Below, in pieces: positions 1-11,308 of a DNA stretch of 64,000 bases. The first letter of the stretch is position 1. Each line of letters opens with the position of its first letter. Both the position numbers and the translations under genes were made by a program. This DNA is from Plantactinospora soyae (GTDB lineage Bacteria; Actinomycetota; Actinomycetes; Mycobacteriales; Micromonosporaceae). The stretch is taken from assembly GCF_014874095.1 (NCBI RefSeq), contig NZ_JADBEB010000001.1, forward strand, positions 6,138,001 through 6,202,000, read 5' to 3'. The notes below the pieces were generated by a model. It had not been told where the DNA came from, made no database searches, and was given only the letters and a program-made list of their open reading frames with translations.

Positions 1-166
1 TCAGCCCGACCAGGAAGCCGAGCAGCTGCCCCTCCGCGGGTGGGGCGCACATGCCGTGCGCGAGCAGCTCCATGGTGGCCATCCGCAGCCCGTGCGCGAT
101 GTCGTCCTCGCGAAGCGACACGTCCACCACGTACTGCTCGATCACTCCGAGTTCCCCGGTCGCCAT
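1..166 (-). CDS. Truncated protein of unknown function, N-terminal part only
   Basis: The gene runs leftward off the window edge, so only about the first 55 residues are visible. An ATG at 166 has a GGGAGG ribosome binding site seven bases upstream. A second in-frame ATG at 172 is too close to that site, so 166 is the better start. The visible residues (beginning MATGELGVIEQYVV) are soluble and mixed in composition, with no signal peptide. I do not recognise the family. The upstream gene at 377 is divergent, so the roughly 210 bases between them should hold both promoters. Confidence 0.6.
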   Translation of the reverse strand, partial: MATGELGVIEQYVVDVSLREDDIAHGLRMATMELLAHGMCAPPAEGQLLGFLVGL

Positions 167-376
167 CAGCATTCCTCCCAGTCGTGATCAACACAGATTC
201 CGCCCGACGAGGATCAACTCGGCGTGCGTGAACAGATAGTCGCACCTGGGGTCGGCGCGGCCTTCTCGAAAGGTGCGCAGAATCGCAGACTTGGAGACGT
301 CCACACGCCGGACGACCGATACTCTCAGCGCCAGAAAATATGTGGGGAAATGATCATCCGAACGTCGGAGGACGCG

Positions 377-1750
377 ATGCCGGATTCGATTCAAGCCGGT
401 CTGCCGATCATCATCGAGGCATGGCTCGGAGACAGCGCAAAGATCGAGGGCACCGACGAGGACATGCTTCCGGGGACCGGAAACCCGATCGTCGACGCGG
501 CGCATTCGTTCAACGTGGCTCATCCGGAGTACGAGGTACGTATCCGCAAGATCGACTATCGGGAGCTGCCAAAGGCGGTCGCCGAGGCGGTCGCGCAGGG
601 CAATCCACCCGCGCTGGCGGAGTACGTGTACACGGCGACCCAGGTCGCGCTCGACACACGCGCCCGCGCGGGCGGTCCGCTGTTCGTGCCGGTGGAGCGG
701 GCGGTCAGGGATCGCACCGAGATCCTCGGCGAGCCCGTGATCCTCGACGACATCGTGGCCTCCGCGCGCGAGTACTGGAGCCGCGGGGGCGAGCTGGTCT
801 CGGTGCCGACGACCGTGACGTGCAACGTCCTGTTCGCCAACAGGGCCATTCTCGAGCGCGCCGGAATCGACCGGATGCCGGCGACGTGGCAGGACCTGGA
901 GGCCGCGTGCGCCGCGGTCGCCGCGCTGCCCGACGGACCGGCGCACGGCGTGACCTGGCCCAACTACGGCTGGCTGTTCCACCGGGAGGTCGTCGGGCAG
1001 GGCGGGCTGTTCTGCAACGGCGACAACGGCCGCGCCGGCCGGGCCACCCGGGTCTTCCTGGACTCCCCCGAGATGCTCGCCTACGTCCAGTGGTGGAAGC
1101 ACATGCACGACCGCGCCTACTACCACTACACCGGCGAGGTGAACGACTACTTCGGCGCCATGGTCGCGTTCGGCCGGCAGGACGTCGCCTTCGCGGTCAC
1201 CTCGTCGGCGGTCGGCCAGGAGATGCTGGACATAGCCACCGCCGCGGGCTTCGAACTACTCGCGGGTCACCTGCCGCGGTCCGGCGCCGAGCCCTACTCC
1301 AGCGGGCCCCTCGGCGGCCAGTCGTTCTTCCTGACCGCCGGCCTGCCTACGGCGGTCGAGGACGGCGCGCTCGCCTTCCTCCAGCACCAGCTCAACCCGC
1401 AGCACGCGATCGCCCGCATGCACAGCCGTTCACTCCCGTTGACCCAGCCCGCCCACGAGCAGGCCACCGCGGAGCAGTGGACCGAGCCGTTTCCCGGCTA
1501 CCTCGTGGCGACCGAGCAGCTCGCCTCACCGAACCGGACTCCGGCAGCAGCCGGGCCGCTGCTCGGCAACCTCAACGGCATCAACGGCATCATGATCGCG
1601 GCGATGGATGACGTGCTCAAGCGGGGGGCGGAGCCGGCCGCCCGGTTCCGCGAGGCGAGCAGGGCGGCCCAGGCGCTGCTCGACCGTTACAACGCGTCAG
1701 CGCTCGCCTACCCGCCCGTGACCCCCGAAGCATTGACCGTCACGGCCTGA
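377..1750 (+). CDS. Family 1 extracellular solute-binding-like protein lacking a signal peptide
   Basis: The 457-residue product resembles sugar-type ABC solute-binding proteins. It has the two-lobe SBP style: an early 'PIIIEAWLGD' strand, a middle 'ATWQDLEAACAAVAALP' segment, and a late GPLGGQSFFL strand typical of the family. The start at 377 is preceded by GGAGG at a five-base spacing; an in-frame ATG at 350 has a poorer site. Neither start gives a hydrophobic leader or a lipobox Cys, which is unusual for this family. No ABC permease or ATPase lies nearby. It could be a cytoplasmic SBP-fold protein or a gene separated from its transporter. Confidence 0.6.
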   Translation: MPDSIQAGLPIIIEAWLGDSAKIEGTDEDMLPGTGNPIVDAAHSFNVAHPEYEVRIRKIDYRELPKAVAEAVAQGNPPALAEYVYTATQVALDTRARAGGPLFVPVERAVRDRTEILGEPVILDDIVASAREYWSRGGELVSVPTTVTCNVLFANRAILERAGIDRMPATWQDLEAACAAVAALPDGPAHGVTWPNYGWLFHREVVGQGGLFCNGDNGRAGRATRVFLDSPEMLAYVQWWKHMHDRAYYHYTGEVNDYFGAMVAFGRQDVAFAVTSSAVGQEMLDIATAAGFELLAGHLPRSGAEPYSSGPLGGQSFFLTAGLPTAVEDGALAFLQHQLNPQHAIARMHSRSLPLTQPAHEQATAEQWTEPFPGYLVATEQLASPNRTPAAAGPLLGNLNGINGIMIAAMDDVLKRGAEPAARFREASRAAQALLDRYNASALAYPPVTPEALTVTA

Positions 1751-1974
1751 ACAATCGGGCGACGTGCGGCGACGACCTCGGGAAATACGTCTTCCCTCGC
1801 CGCTTCGCCGAGCATTCGGCAAGAGGCATGATGGGTCAGCTGGACATCGCCCCTGTTCCACCTGATCTTTCCAGCAATTCAGGAGACGCTCGTCCGAGCG
1901 GCAGCCTGAAAGACTACCGCAGCGTTTCCGGGCCGCCGCGTTGTCGGCCCCGTGACCGGCTGGGGAGTGGCCCG

Positions 1975-4457
<2,483 letters not shown>

Positions 4458-4461
<4 letters not shown>

Positions 4462-5122
4462 CGCTGCACGTGAAGAGCATGAGTGACCCGGCAGCGCCAG
4501 CGCCGACGGGGGATCCGGCGCGCTCCGGCACGCCGTTCTGGCGGCGCCCGTGAGTCGGGCCGCTGGCCGTCCTGGCCGTCCTGTACCTGTACACGACGTC
4601 GAAGCCGTTCCTCGGGGTGCCGGAGAGCAAGGCGCCACTGCAGCCGCACGACAACTTCCCGCTCTACTACCCGGTGCTCATCGTTCACATGATCGGCGGC
4701 ACGATCGCCATGCTGGCGGTCGTCCCGCAGGTCTGGCCGTGGTTGCGCACGCACCACCCGAAGGTGCACCGGACATTCGGGCGGATCTACCTCGTCGGCA
4801 CCCTCGTGGCGGTCGCCACGGGACTCGTGGTCGTCTGGTGGGCTCCGAAGCCCGGCAAGACCGGCGCGCTGTGCTTGCTGCTGGTCTGGGGCGCTACGAG
4901 CGCGATCGGGTACCACGCCGCCCGCCGCCGGAACTTCGCCAAGCACCGCCAGTTCATGCTGTACAGCTTCGCGATCGCGATGAACAACATCTGGGCCGCG
5001 TTCGCCCTGATCGTGCTGGTGGCGCTGCTTGGATCCCCTGGGTCGGCAACCTGATGCTGGTGCAGTGGTGGCTCTACCGCACCGCGCGGCCGGCCGAGGT
5101 GGCCGGGACGGCGACGACATGA
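4458..5122 (+). pseudogene. DUF2306-type membrane protein gene, broken by a stop and a frameshift
   Basis: A GTG at 4458 overlaps the TGA of the upstream gene (GTGA), a coupled start. The frame is stopped by TGA at 4551, at the edge of the first membrane helix (RRP, stop, VGPLAVLAVLYLY). It then continues in the same frame through a recognisable DUF2306 body ('VLIVHMIGGTIAM', then 'RTFGRIYLVGTLVAV', then 'KHRQFMLYSFAIAMNNIW'). Near 5028 the frame shifts by one base: the expected C-terminus 'WIPWVGNLMLVQWWLYR' lies in another frame and ends at 5122. Two independent lesions make a decayed gene the simplest reading; sequencing error at one site cannot be excluded. Confidence 0.75.
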
Positions 5123-6675
5123 CAGACGCCAGTAGCGCATCCACTCGCCCGCTGACCGGCGAGGAGTACCTCGAAACCGTGCGCGACGACCGGGAGATCT
5201 ACATCTACGGCGAGCGGGTCAAGGACGTCACCGAGCACCCCGCGTTCCGCAACCCGGCCCGGATGACCGCACGCCTCTACGACGCACTGCACGACCCCGA
5301 GCACCACGACGTCCTCACCACCGCCACCGACCACGACGGCCCCCGGGGCTACACCCACCGCTTCTACACGACACCGCACACCGTCGACGACCTCGTCGCC
5401 GACCAGAAAGCCATCGCCACCTGGGCCCGGCTCAGCTACGGCTGGATGGGCCGCAGCCCCGACTACAAGGGAGCGTTTCTCGGCACGCTCGGCGTCAACG
5501 CCGACTTCTACAACCCCTTCGCCGACAACGCCCGCCGCTGGTATCGAGAGGCCCAGGAAAAGGTCCTCTACTGGAACCACGCCTTCGTCCACCCACCCGT
5601 GGACCGCGACAAACCAGCACACGAGGTCGCCGACGTGTTCATCCACGTCGAACGCGAGACCGACAGCGGGGTGATCGTGTCCGGGGCGAAGGTGGTGGCC
5701 ACCGGATCGGCACTGACCCACCACAACTTCATCGCCCACGCCGGGCTGCCGGTCAAGGACCGCAAGTTCAACATCGTAGCCACCGTGCCGATGAACGCAC
5801 CCGGCCTCAAACTGATCTGCCGGCAGTCCTACGCGGCGGCGTCGACGCTCACCGGCAGTCCGTTCGACTACCCCCTGTCCTCCCGGATGGACGAGAACGA
5901 CGCCATCCTCATCCTGGACAAGGTGCTCATCCCCTGGGAGAACGTCTTCATCTACGGCGACGCGATGAAGGTCGGCATGTTCACCGGACAGTCGGGTTTC
6001 AACGAGCGATTCACCTTCCAGGGCTGCACCCGGCTGGCGGTGAAATTCGAGTTCCTCGCCGGCCTGCTCGCCAAGGCCTTCGAGATCACCGGCGTCAACA
6101 ACTTCCGCGGCGTGCAGACCCGCCTCGGTGAGGTACTCGCGTGGCGCAACCTCTTCTGGGGACTCTCCGACGCCGCCGCCCGCAACCCCGTACCCTGGCG
6201 CAACGGATCAGTGCTACCCAACCCGGACTACGGGTCGGCGTTCCGCTGGTTCTCCCAGCTCGGCTACGCACGCCTACGAGAGATCGTGCTACAGGACGTG
6301 GCCAGCGGGCTGATCTACCTCAACTCCAGCGCACAGGACTTCGGCAACGACAACGTCCGGCCGTACCTGGACAAATACCTCCGCGGCTCACACGGCATCG
6401 ACTCCGTCGAACGCGTCAAAGTCATGAAACTGCTCTGGGACGCCGTCGGCTCCGAATTCGGTGGCCGCCACGAACTCTACGAACGCAACTACACCGGCAA
6501 CCACGAGAACACCCGGATCGGGATTCTGATGGGGCAGATGGCCGACGGCCAACTCGACGGCTACAAAAGCTTCGTCGACCAATGCCTCGCCGAATACGAC
6601 CTCGACGGCTGGACCGTCCCCGACCTCTCCTCCTTCGAGAACATCGGCCGACAGGCACGCACCCTGCTGAGCTGA
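5119..6675 (+). CDS. HpaB-family flavin-dependent 4-hydroxyphenylacetate 3-hydroxylase-like enzyme, copy 1
   Basis: The 518-residue protein matches the 4-HPA 3-monooxygenase large-subunit family (usual length about 480-520). Visible family segments include '[19 protein letters not shown]' near the N-terminus, a central '[20 protein letters not shown]' stretch, and '[15 protein letters not shown]' at residues 267-281. These enzymes use free FADH2 to hydroxylate phenolic rings and need a separate flavin reductase, which is not seen nearby. The ATG at 5119 overlaps the terminal TGA of the broken DUF2306 frame, and GTG/ATG coupling suggests the same transcript. A near-copy in inverted orientation lies at 8226-9788. 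The true substrate is not clear from sequence. Confidence 0.85.
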   Translation: MTDASSASTRPLTGEEYLETVRDDREIYIYGERVKDVTEHPAFRNPARMTARLYDALHDPEHHDVLTTATDHDGPRGYTHRFYTTPHTVDDLVADQKAIATWARLSYGWMGRSPDYKGAFLGTLGVNADFYNPFADNARRWYREAQEKVLYWNHAFVHPPVDRDKPAHEVADVFIHVERETDSGVIVSGAKVVATGSALTHHNFIAHAGLPVKDRKFNIVATVPMNAPGLKLICRQSYAAASTLTGSPFDYPLSSRMDENDAILILDKVLIPWENVFIYGDAMKVGMFTGQSGFNERFTFQGCTRLAVKFEFLAGLLAKAFEITGVNNFRGVQTRLGEVLAWRNLFWGLSDAAARNPVPWRNGSVLPNPDYGSAFRWFSQLGYARLREIVLQDVASGLIYLNSSAQDFGNDNVRPYLDKYLRGSHGIDSVERVKVMKLLWDAVGSEFGGRHELYERNYTGNHENTRIGILMGQMADGQLDGYKSFVDQCLAEYDLDGWTVPDLSSFENIGRQARTLLS

Positions 6676-6697
6676 CCACAGATCACAGATCACAGAA

Positions 6698-6733
6698 GGC
6701 CCGCACGGGGGCACGAACGCCCACGTGCGGGCC
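6698..6733 (+). terminator. Strong hairpin after hpaB-like copy 1
   Basis: GGCCCGCACG at 6698-6707 pairs perfectly with CGTGCGGGCC at 6724-6733 around a 16-base loop, 23 bases after the stop codon. There is no clear T-tract, as is common for actinomycete terminators. Confidence 0.7.
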
Positions 6734-6772
6734 CTGCCTACCCCGGGGTCGATCGACCTCGGGTTCCTTGAT

Positions 6773-8167
6773 GGGGTCTGTGGATCTAACGGTGTTTCCG
6801 GCCTGACCTACCGGGCGTTGTGCCTGGTGAGGAGGGTGCCGTGATGACCGCGACGCGGAACGATGTGAACGCGAGGAAGATCAAGGCCGAACCGTCGGCG
6901 GAGGCGAAGGCCGCCGCCGAGTTGGTGCGGCTGGCCAAGGAACAGGGGCTGTCGCTGACCGGCCCGGACGGGTTACTCAAACAGCTGACGAAGACGGTTC
7001 TGGAGACTGCGCTCAACGAGGAGATGACCGGGCACCTCGGCTACGAGAAACACGAACCGAGCGGCGCGGGGTCGGGCAATGTCCGTAACGGCTCCCGGTC
7101 GAAGACGGTGCTGACCGATACCACCGGACCGGTCGAGATCGACGTGCCACGCGATCGGGCGGGAACGTTCGATCCGCAGATCGTGCGTAAGCGTCAGCGG
7201 CGGTTGTCCGGGGTCGACGAGGTCGTGCTGTCGTTGTATGCCAAGGGACTGACGACCGGGGAGATCTGCGCGCACTTCGCCGAGATCTACGGGGCGTCGG
7301 TGTCGAAGGAGACTATTTCCCGGATCACCGACAAGGTGATCGAGGAGATGACCGACTGGTCTCACCGGCCCTTGGACGAGGTCTACGCGGCGGTGTTCAT
7401 CGACGCGATCGTGGTCAAGGTGCGGGATGGGCAGGTGAGCAACCGGCCGTTCTACGCCGCGATCGGGGTCACCCTCGACGGGGAGAAGGACATTCTCGGC
7501 CTGTGGGCCGGCACCGGTGGTGAGGGCGCGAAGTTCTGGATGAGCGTGCTGACCGACCTGCGCAACCGGGGGGTCAAGGACGTGTTCTTCCTGGTCTGCG
7601 ATGGGTTGAAGGGCCTACCGGAGGTGGTCACGAACGTCTGGCCCCGCGCCATCGTGCAGACATGCATCATCCACTTGATCCGCAACACGTTCCGGTTGAC
7701 GTCCCGCAGGTACTGGGACGAACTGAAACGAGACGTCAAACCGATCTACACCGCGGTGAACGCCACCGCGGCCCGGGCCGCGTTCGACGACCTGGCCGAG
7801 AAGTGGGGCGGCCGCTACCCAGCCGTAATCCGCCTCTGGGACAACGCCTGGTCCGAGTTCATCCCGTTCCTCGACTACGACCTCGAGATCCGGAAGGTCA
7901 TCTGCTCGACGAACGCGATCGAGTCACTGAACGCCCGCTACCGGCGCGCGATCAAGGCCCGTGGCCACTTCCCGAACGAACAGGCCGCGTTGAAGTGTCT
8001 GTACCTGGTCACCCGGTCCCTGGACCCGACCGGGACCGGCCGAACCCGGTGGGCGATGCGGTGGAAACCCGCGTTGAACGCCTTCGCCATCACCTTCAAC
8101 GACCGCTTCCCGACCACTGAAACCTACTAACTAAGATCGCCGGAAACACCGTTGGCGAGACAGCCCC
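6773..8167 (+). mobile_element. IS256-family insertion sequence
   Basis: A single transposase gene is bounded by inverted repeats. AACGGTGTTTCCGGC at 6788-6802 is repeated exactly in inverted orientation at 8139-8153. Outside these cores, GGGGTCTGT on the left (6773) matches ACAGCCCC on the right (ending 8167) less perfectly, so the outer ends are estimates. I see no 8-9 bp target duplication directly flanking these ends. The element sits exactly between the two inverted hpaB-like genes. Confidence 0.8.
6844..8130 (+). CDS. IS256-family (Mutator-type) DDE transposase
   Basis: The 428-residue product carries the mutator transposase signature: an N-terminal 'NEEMTGHLGYEKHEPSGAGSGN' type region, 'LSLYAKGLTTGEICAHF', a first catalytic Asp in 'VFIDAIVVKVRDG', a second in 'FLVCDGLKGLPE', and a downstream 'STNAIESLNARYRRA' with the catalytic Glu. 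It appears full length and intact. GAGGAGGG lies just upstream of GTG 6841 and ATG 6844; either may be used. An in-frame ATG at 6820 has no ribosome binding site. It moves the IS by cut/copy-and-paste transposition. Confidence 0.92.
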   Translation: MTATRNDVNARKIKAEPSAEAKAAAELVRLAKEQGLSLTGPDGLLKQLTKTVLETALNEEMTGHLGYEKHEPSGAGSGNVRNGSRSKTVLTDTTGPVEIDVPRDRAGTFDPQIVRKRQRRLSGVDEVVLSLYAKGLTTGEICAHFAEIYGASVSKETISRITDKVIEEMTDWSHRPLDEVYAAVFIDAIVVKVRDGQVSNRPFYAAIGVTLDGEKDILGLWAGTGGEGAKFWMSVLTDLRNRGVKDVFFLVCDGLKGLPEVVTNVWPRAIVQTCIIHLIRNTFRLTSRRYWDELKRDVKPIYTAVNATAARAAFDDLAEKWGGRYPAVIRLWDNAWSEFIPFLDYDLEIRKVICSTNAIESLNARYRRAIKARGHFPNEQAALKCLYLVTRSLDPTGTGRTRWAMRWKPALNAFAITFNDRFPTTETY

Positions 8168-8225
8168 GACGATCCGCGAAATCGGCTGTCGACCGTGCGG
8201 CGGATGTCATGGCCCGGTTCCCTCG

Positions 8226-9788
8226 TCAGCTCAGCAGGGTGCGTGCCTGTCGGCCGATGTTCTCGAAGGAGGAGAGGTCGGGGACGGTCCAGCCGTCGAG
8301 GTCGTATTCGGCGAGGCATTGGTCGACGAAGCTTTTGTAGCCGTCGAGTTGGCCGTCGGCCATCTGTCCGAGGAGCAGTTCCACGCGGGTGTTCTCGTGG
8401 TTGCCGGTGTAGTTGCGTTCGTAGAGTTCGTGGCGGCCACCGAATTCGGAGCCGACGGCGTCCCAGAGCAGTTTCATGACTTTGACGCGTTCGACGGAGT
8501 CGATGCCGTGTGAGCCGCGGAGGTATTTGTCCAGGTACGGCCGGACGTTGTCGTTGCCGAAGTCCTGTGCGCTGGAGTTGAGGTAGATCAGCCCGCTGGC
8601 CACGTCCTGTAGCACGATCTCTCGTAGGCGTGCGTAGCCGAGCTGGGAGAACCAGCGGAACGCCGACCCGTAGTCCGGGTTGGGTAGCACTGATCCGTTG
8701 CGCCAGGGTACGGGGTTGCGGGCGGCGGCGTCGGAGAGTCCCCAGAAGAGGTTGCGCCACGCGAGTACCTCACCGAGGCGGGTCTGCACGCCGCGGAAGT
8801 TGTTGACGCCGGTGATCTCGAAGGCCTTGGCGAGCAGGCCGGCGAGGAACTCGAATTTCACCGCCAGCCGGGTGCAGCCGTGGAACCAGGCGCGTGCGTT
8901 GAAACCCGAGTGCCCGGTGAACATGCCGACCTTCATCGCGTCGCCGTAGATGAAGACGTTCTCCCAGGGGATGAGCACCTTGTCCAGGATGAGGATGGCG
9001 TCGTTCTCGTCCATCCGGGAGGACAGGGGGTAGTCGAACGGACTGCCGGTGAGCGTCGACGCCGCCGCGTAGGACTGCCGGCAGATCAGTTTGAGGCCGG
9101 GTGCGTTCGTCGGTATGGCGGCGATCAGTGCGAACTTGCGGTCCTTGATGGGCAGCCCGGCCTGGGCCACGAAATTGTGGTGGGTCAGTGCCGATCCGGT
9201 GGCCACCACCTTCGCCCCGGACACGATCACCCCGCTGTCGGTCTCGCGTTCGACGTGCATGTATACGTCGGCGACCTCGTGCGGAGGCCGATCGCGGTCG
9301 ACCGGCGGATGCACGATCGCGTGGTTCCAGAAGAGGACCTTTTCCTGGGCCTCTCGATACCAGCGGCGGGCGTTGTCGGCGAACGGGTTGTAGAAGTCGG
9401 CGTTCACCTTCAGCGTGCCGAGGATCGCCGCCGAGTGTTCCGGGCTGCGCCCGAGCCAGCTGTAGCTCAGCCGTCCCCACGCGGCGATGGCTTTCTGGTC
9501 GGCGACGAGGTCGTCGACGGTGTGCGGTGTCGTGTAGAAGCGGTGGGTGTAGCCCCGGGGGCCGTCGTGGTCGGTGGCGGTGGTGAGGACGTCGTGGTGC
9601 TCGGGGTCGTGCAGTGCGTCGTAGAGGCGTGCGGTCATCCGGGCCGGGTTGCGGAACGCGGGGTGCTCGGTGACGTCCTTGACCCGCTCGCCGTAGATGT
9701 AGATCTCCCGGTCGTCGCGCACGGTTTCGAGGTACTCCTCGCCGGTCAGCGGGCGAGTGGTTGCGGTGTTGGGCGCCTGTTCGCTCAT
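8226..9788 (-). CDS. HpaB-family flavin-dependent hydroxylase-like enzyme, copy 2
   Basis: The 520-residue product is a full-length second copy of the HpaB-like enzyme. Long segments are identical to copy 1 even at DNA level (for example the parts corresponding to copy-1 residues 9-100 and 302-466). Short patches (copy-1 residues about 101-126, 151-175, 205-224, 291-301 and 467-472) differ in most codons. The ATG at 9788 overlaps the stop of the upstream monooxygenase gene, so the two are translationally coupled. Identity with copy 1 stops one base after the TGA. The clustered differences suggest gene conversion between paralogues. Confidence 0.88.
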   Translation of the reverse strand: MSEQAPNTATTRPLTGEEYLETVRDDREIYIYGERVKDVTEHPAFRNPARMTARLYDALHDPEHHDVLTTATDHDGPRGYTHRFYTTPHTVDDLVADQKAIAAWGRLSYSWLGRSPEHSAAILGTLKVNADFYNPFADNARRWYREAQEKVLFWNHAIVHPPVDRDRPPHEVADVYMHVERETDSGVIVSGAKVVATGSALTHHNFVAQAGLPIKDRKFALIAAIPTNAPGLKLICRQSYAAASTLTGSPFDYPLSSRMDENDAILILDKVLIPWENVFIYGDAMKVGMFTGHSGFNARAWFHGCTRLAVKFEFLAGLLAKAFEITGVNNFRGVQTRLGEVLAWRNLFWGLSDAAARNPVPWRNGSVLPNPDYGSAFRWFSQLGYARLREIVLQDVASGLIYLNSSAQDFGNDNVRPYLDKYLRGSHGIDSVERVKVMKLLWDAVGSEFGGRHELYERNYTGNHENTRVELLLGQMADGQLDGYKSFVDQCLAEYDLDGWTVPDLSSFENIGRQARTLLS

Positions 9789-11029
9789 CGGTCACCTGCC
9801 ACGTCGAAGACCAGCTCGGCCAACTGCCGGTTGGCCACCTTGGCCAGGAAGATGCTCACGCCGGCGTGGCTCTGCTGGGTGGACATGTCCCGCCAGATGC
9901 GTTCGATGCGTTCGCCCGTCCGCACCGCGCTCGATCCAGCGGTCGGGAACAGGTTCTCCGACATCGCACTCCACGACAGGCGGACGGTCTCGCGGCTGAT
10001 CAGCGACAACCGCAGGTCCACCTCGCGGGTGAACTCGGCCGACCCGCGGTTCGCGGTCTCCTGCCACTGCCGCACTGCATCGAACAGCGCGGCCCGCGCG
10101 GTGGAGATGCGGGCAGTCGCCTCGCCGTAGTCGAACTGGAAGTCGGGGTCCTCGGCGCGCGGCCTGATCGGCGGGTAGATGGTCGTGCGGTCGCGCATCA
10201 GCTCGCCGTAAGCGTCGAGGGCGCCGGTGGCCATGCCGATCGCGAGCGCACCGTTCTGGAACTGGATCATGCTCAGCACGCCGCCGCCGTACAGGGTGTT
10301 GCCGTGCAGGGCGAGTCCCGGCGTGCCGTTCTCGACCGTCGCCGTGCCGATATGGGTGTTCAGCACGCGGTACTCGGGAACGAAGGCCCTGTCGATCTTG
10401 ACGCTGTGCGACCCGCTGCCCTTGAGACCGAGCTGGTCGCCCCAGTCGTCGAGCCGCTCCCACTGGTCGCGGCGCACGATGAACATCATCGGCGCGGGCG
10501 GCCCGCCGTCCGCGCCGGCGACGAGAGAGTGGCCGATGAAGTGGGTCGCGTAGGGTGATCCCGAGCTGTAGCGATGGACTCCGTCGACGATCCAGCCGCC
10601 CTCGGCACGCTCCGCGAAGCCGACCGGCCCGATGGTGCCCGGGCAGATGAAGTCCCCGCCCGCGAACACCTCGTCCTGCGCCTCCGGGCCGAACAGGGTG
10701 GCAACCGCATGGGCGTGGGAGGCCCCGAAGGTGAACATCCACGCGGTGGAGGGACAACCCCTGGCGAGCGCGGTCACCACCCTCAAATGGGTGTCGACGC
10801 CGAATTCGTAGCCGCCGTAGCGCCGCGGCACGAGAAGCCGGTAGAAACCCGCAGCGAGGAACTCTTTGTGTGTATCCAGCGCGTAATACCCGCGCTGTTC
10901 GGTCTCGTGCTGCCGCTCGACGAGACCGGCCGCGATCCGCTCCGCGCGGGCCACGATTTCGTCAGCGGTCAGCCGCGGCTCCGGCGGAGCGGGAAAGCTG
11001 TCTGCGGACACGCTCGTGGCGGCAGTCAT
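9785..11029 (-). CDS. Acyl-CoA dehydrogenase-fold flavin-dependent monooxygenase
   Basis: The 414-residue protein has the ACAD-fold layout of group D flavin monooxygenases such as HsaA or the oxygenase of p-hydroxyphenylacetate hydroxylase. It shows an N-terminal helical part with 'FLAAGFYRLLVPRRYGGYEF', 'GCPSTAWMFTFGASHAH', a beta-domain with 'GPVGFAERAEGGWIVDG', and a C-terminal four-helix domain ending 'ANRQLAELVFDVAGDR'. It lacks the catalytic-base context of a true fatty acyl-CoA dehydrogenase as far as can be judged by eye. Its stop overlaps the start of hpaB-like copy 2, so the two flavin enzymes are probably co-made. No flavin reductase partner is present in the window. Confidence 0.75.
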   Translation of the reverse strand: MTAATSVSADSFPAPPEPRLTADEIVARAERIAAGLVERQHETEQRGYYALDTHKEFLAAGFYRLLVPRRYGGYEFGVDTHLRVVTALARGCPSTAWMFTFGASHAHAVATLFGPEAQDEVFAGGDFICPGTIGPVGFAERAEGGWIVDGVHRYSSGSPYATHFIGHSLVAGADGGPPAPMMFIVRRDQWERLDDWGDQLGLKGSGSHSVKIDRAFVPEYRVLNTHIGTATVENGTPGLALHGNTLYGGGVLSMIQFQNGALAIGMATGALDAYGELMRDRTTIYPPIRPRAEDPDFQFDYGEATARISTARAALFDAVRQWQETANRGSAEFTREVDLRLSLISRETVRLSWSAMSENLFPTAGSSAVRTGERIERIWRDMSTQQSHAGVSIFLAKVANRQLAELVFDVAGDR

Positions 11030-11282
11030 GTCGTGTCATCCCTTCGGCGAATGTTGCTCGACCTCGAGGATCACACGGACGCTCGGCGGCTGACGTCTTT
11101 GGGAATGCGGCCTTCGCTCTTTCAGGCCGGCGGCGGGGCGACTCAGCCGGCGATCGCCGGGTGCTCGGGCGTCCGGCGGTGGGCGGGCATGGCCGGGAGC
11201 GCCCCGCCGGGTCGGACCGGTCGCCGGGGCTCCTCCACGGTCACGCGGCAGAAGGGTACTTCGTCTTGGCGTGGTGGGCCTT

Positions 11283-11300
11283 GACTGCCTCCTGGCAGTC
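11283..11300 (-). terminator. Small perfect hairpin after the SCO6745-like gene
   Basis: GACTGCC (11283-11289), loop TCCT, GGCAGTC (11294-11300) lies just downstream of the stop of the leftward gene ending at 11309. The 11030-11308 gap holds nothing else I can support. Confidence 0.45.
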
Positions 11301-11308
11301 GCTGCTCG

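Noticed and set aside
4551-4553. Possible selenocysteine codon in the DUF2306 frame
   Set aside because: The site is at the edge of a membrane helix, not a redox motif, no SECIS-like hairpin follows, and the same gene also carries a frameshift. It looks like decay.
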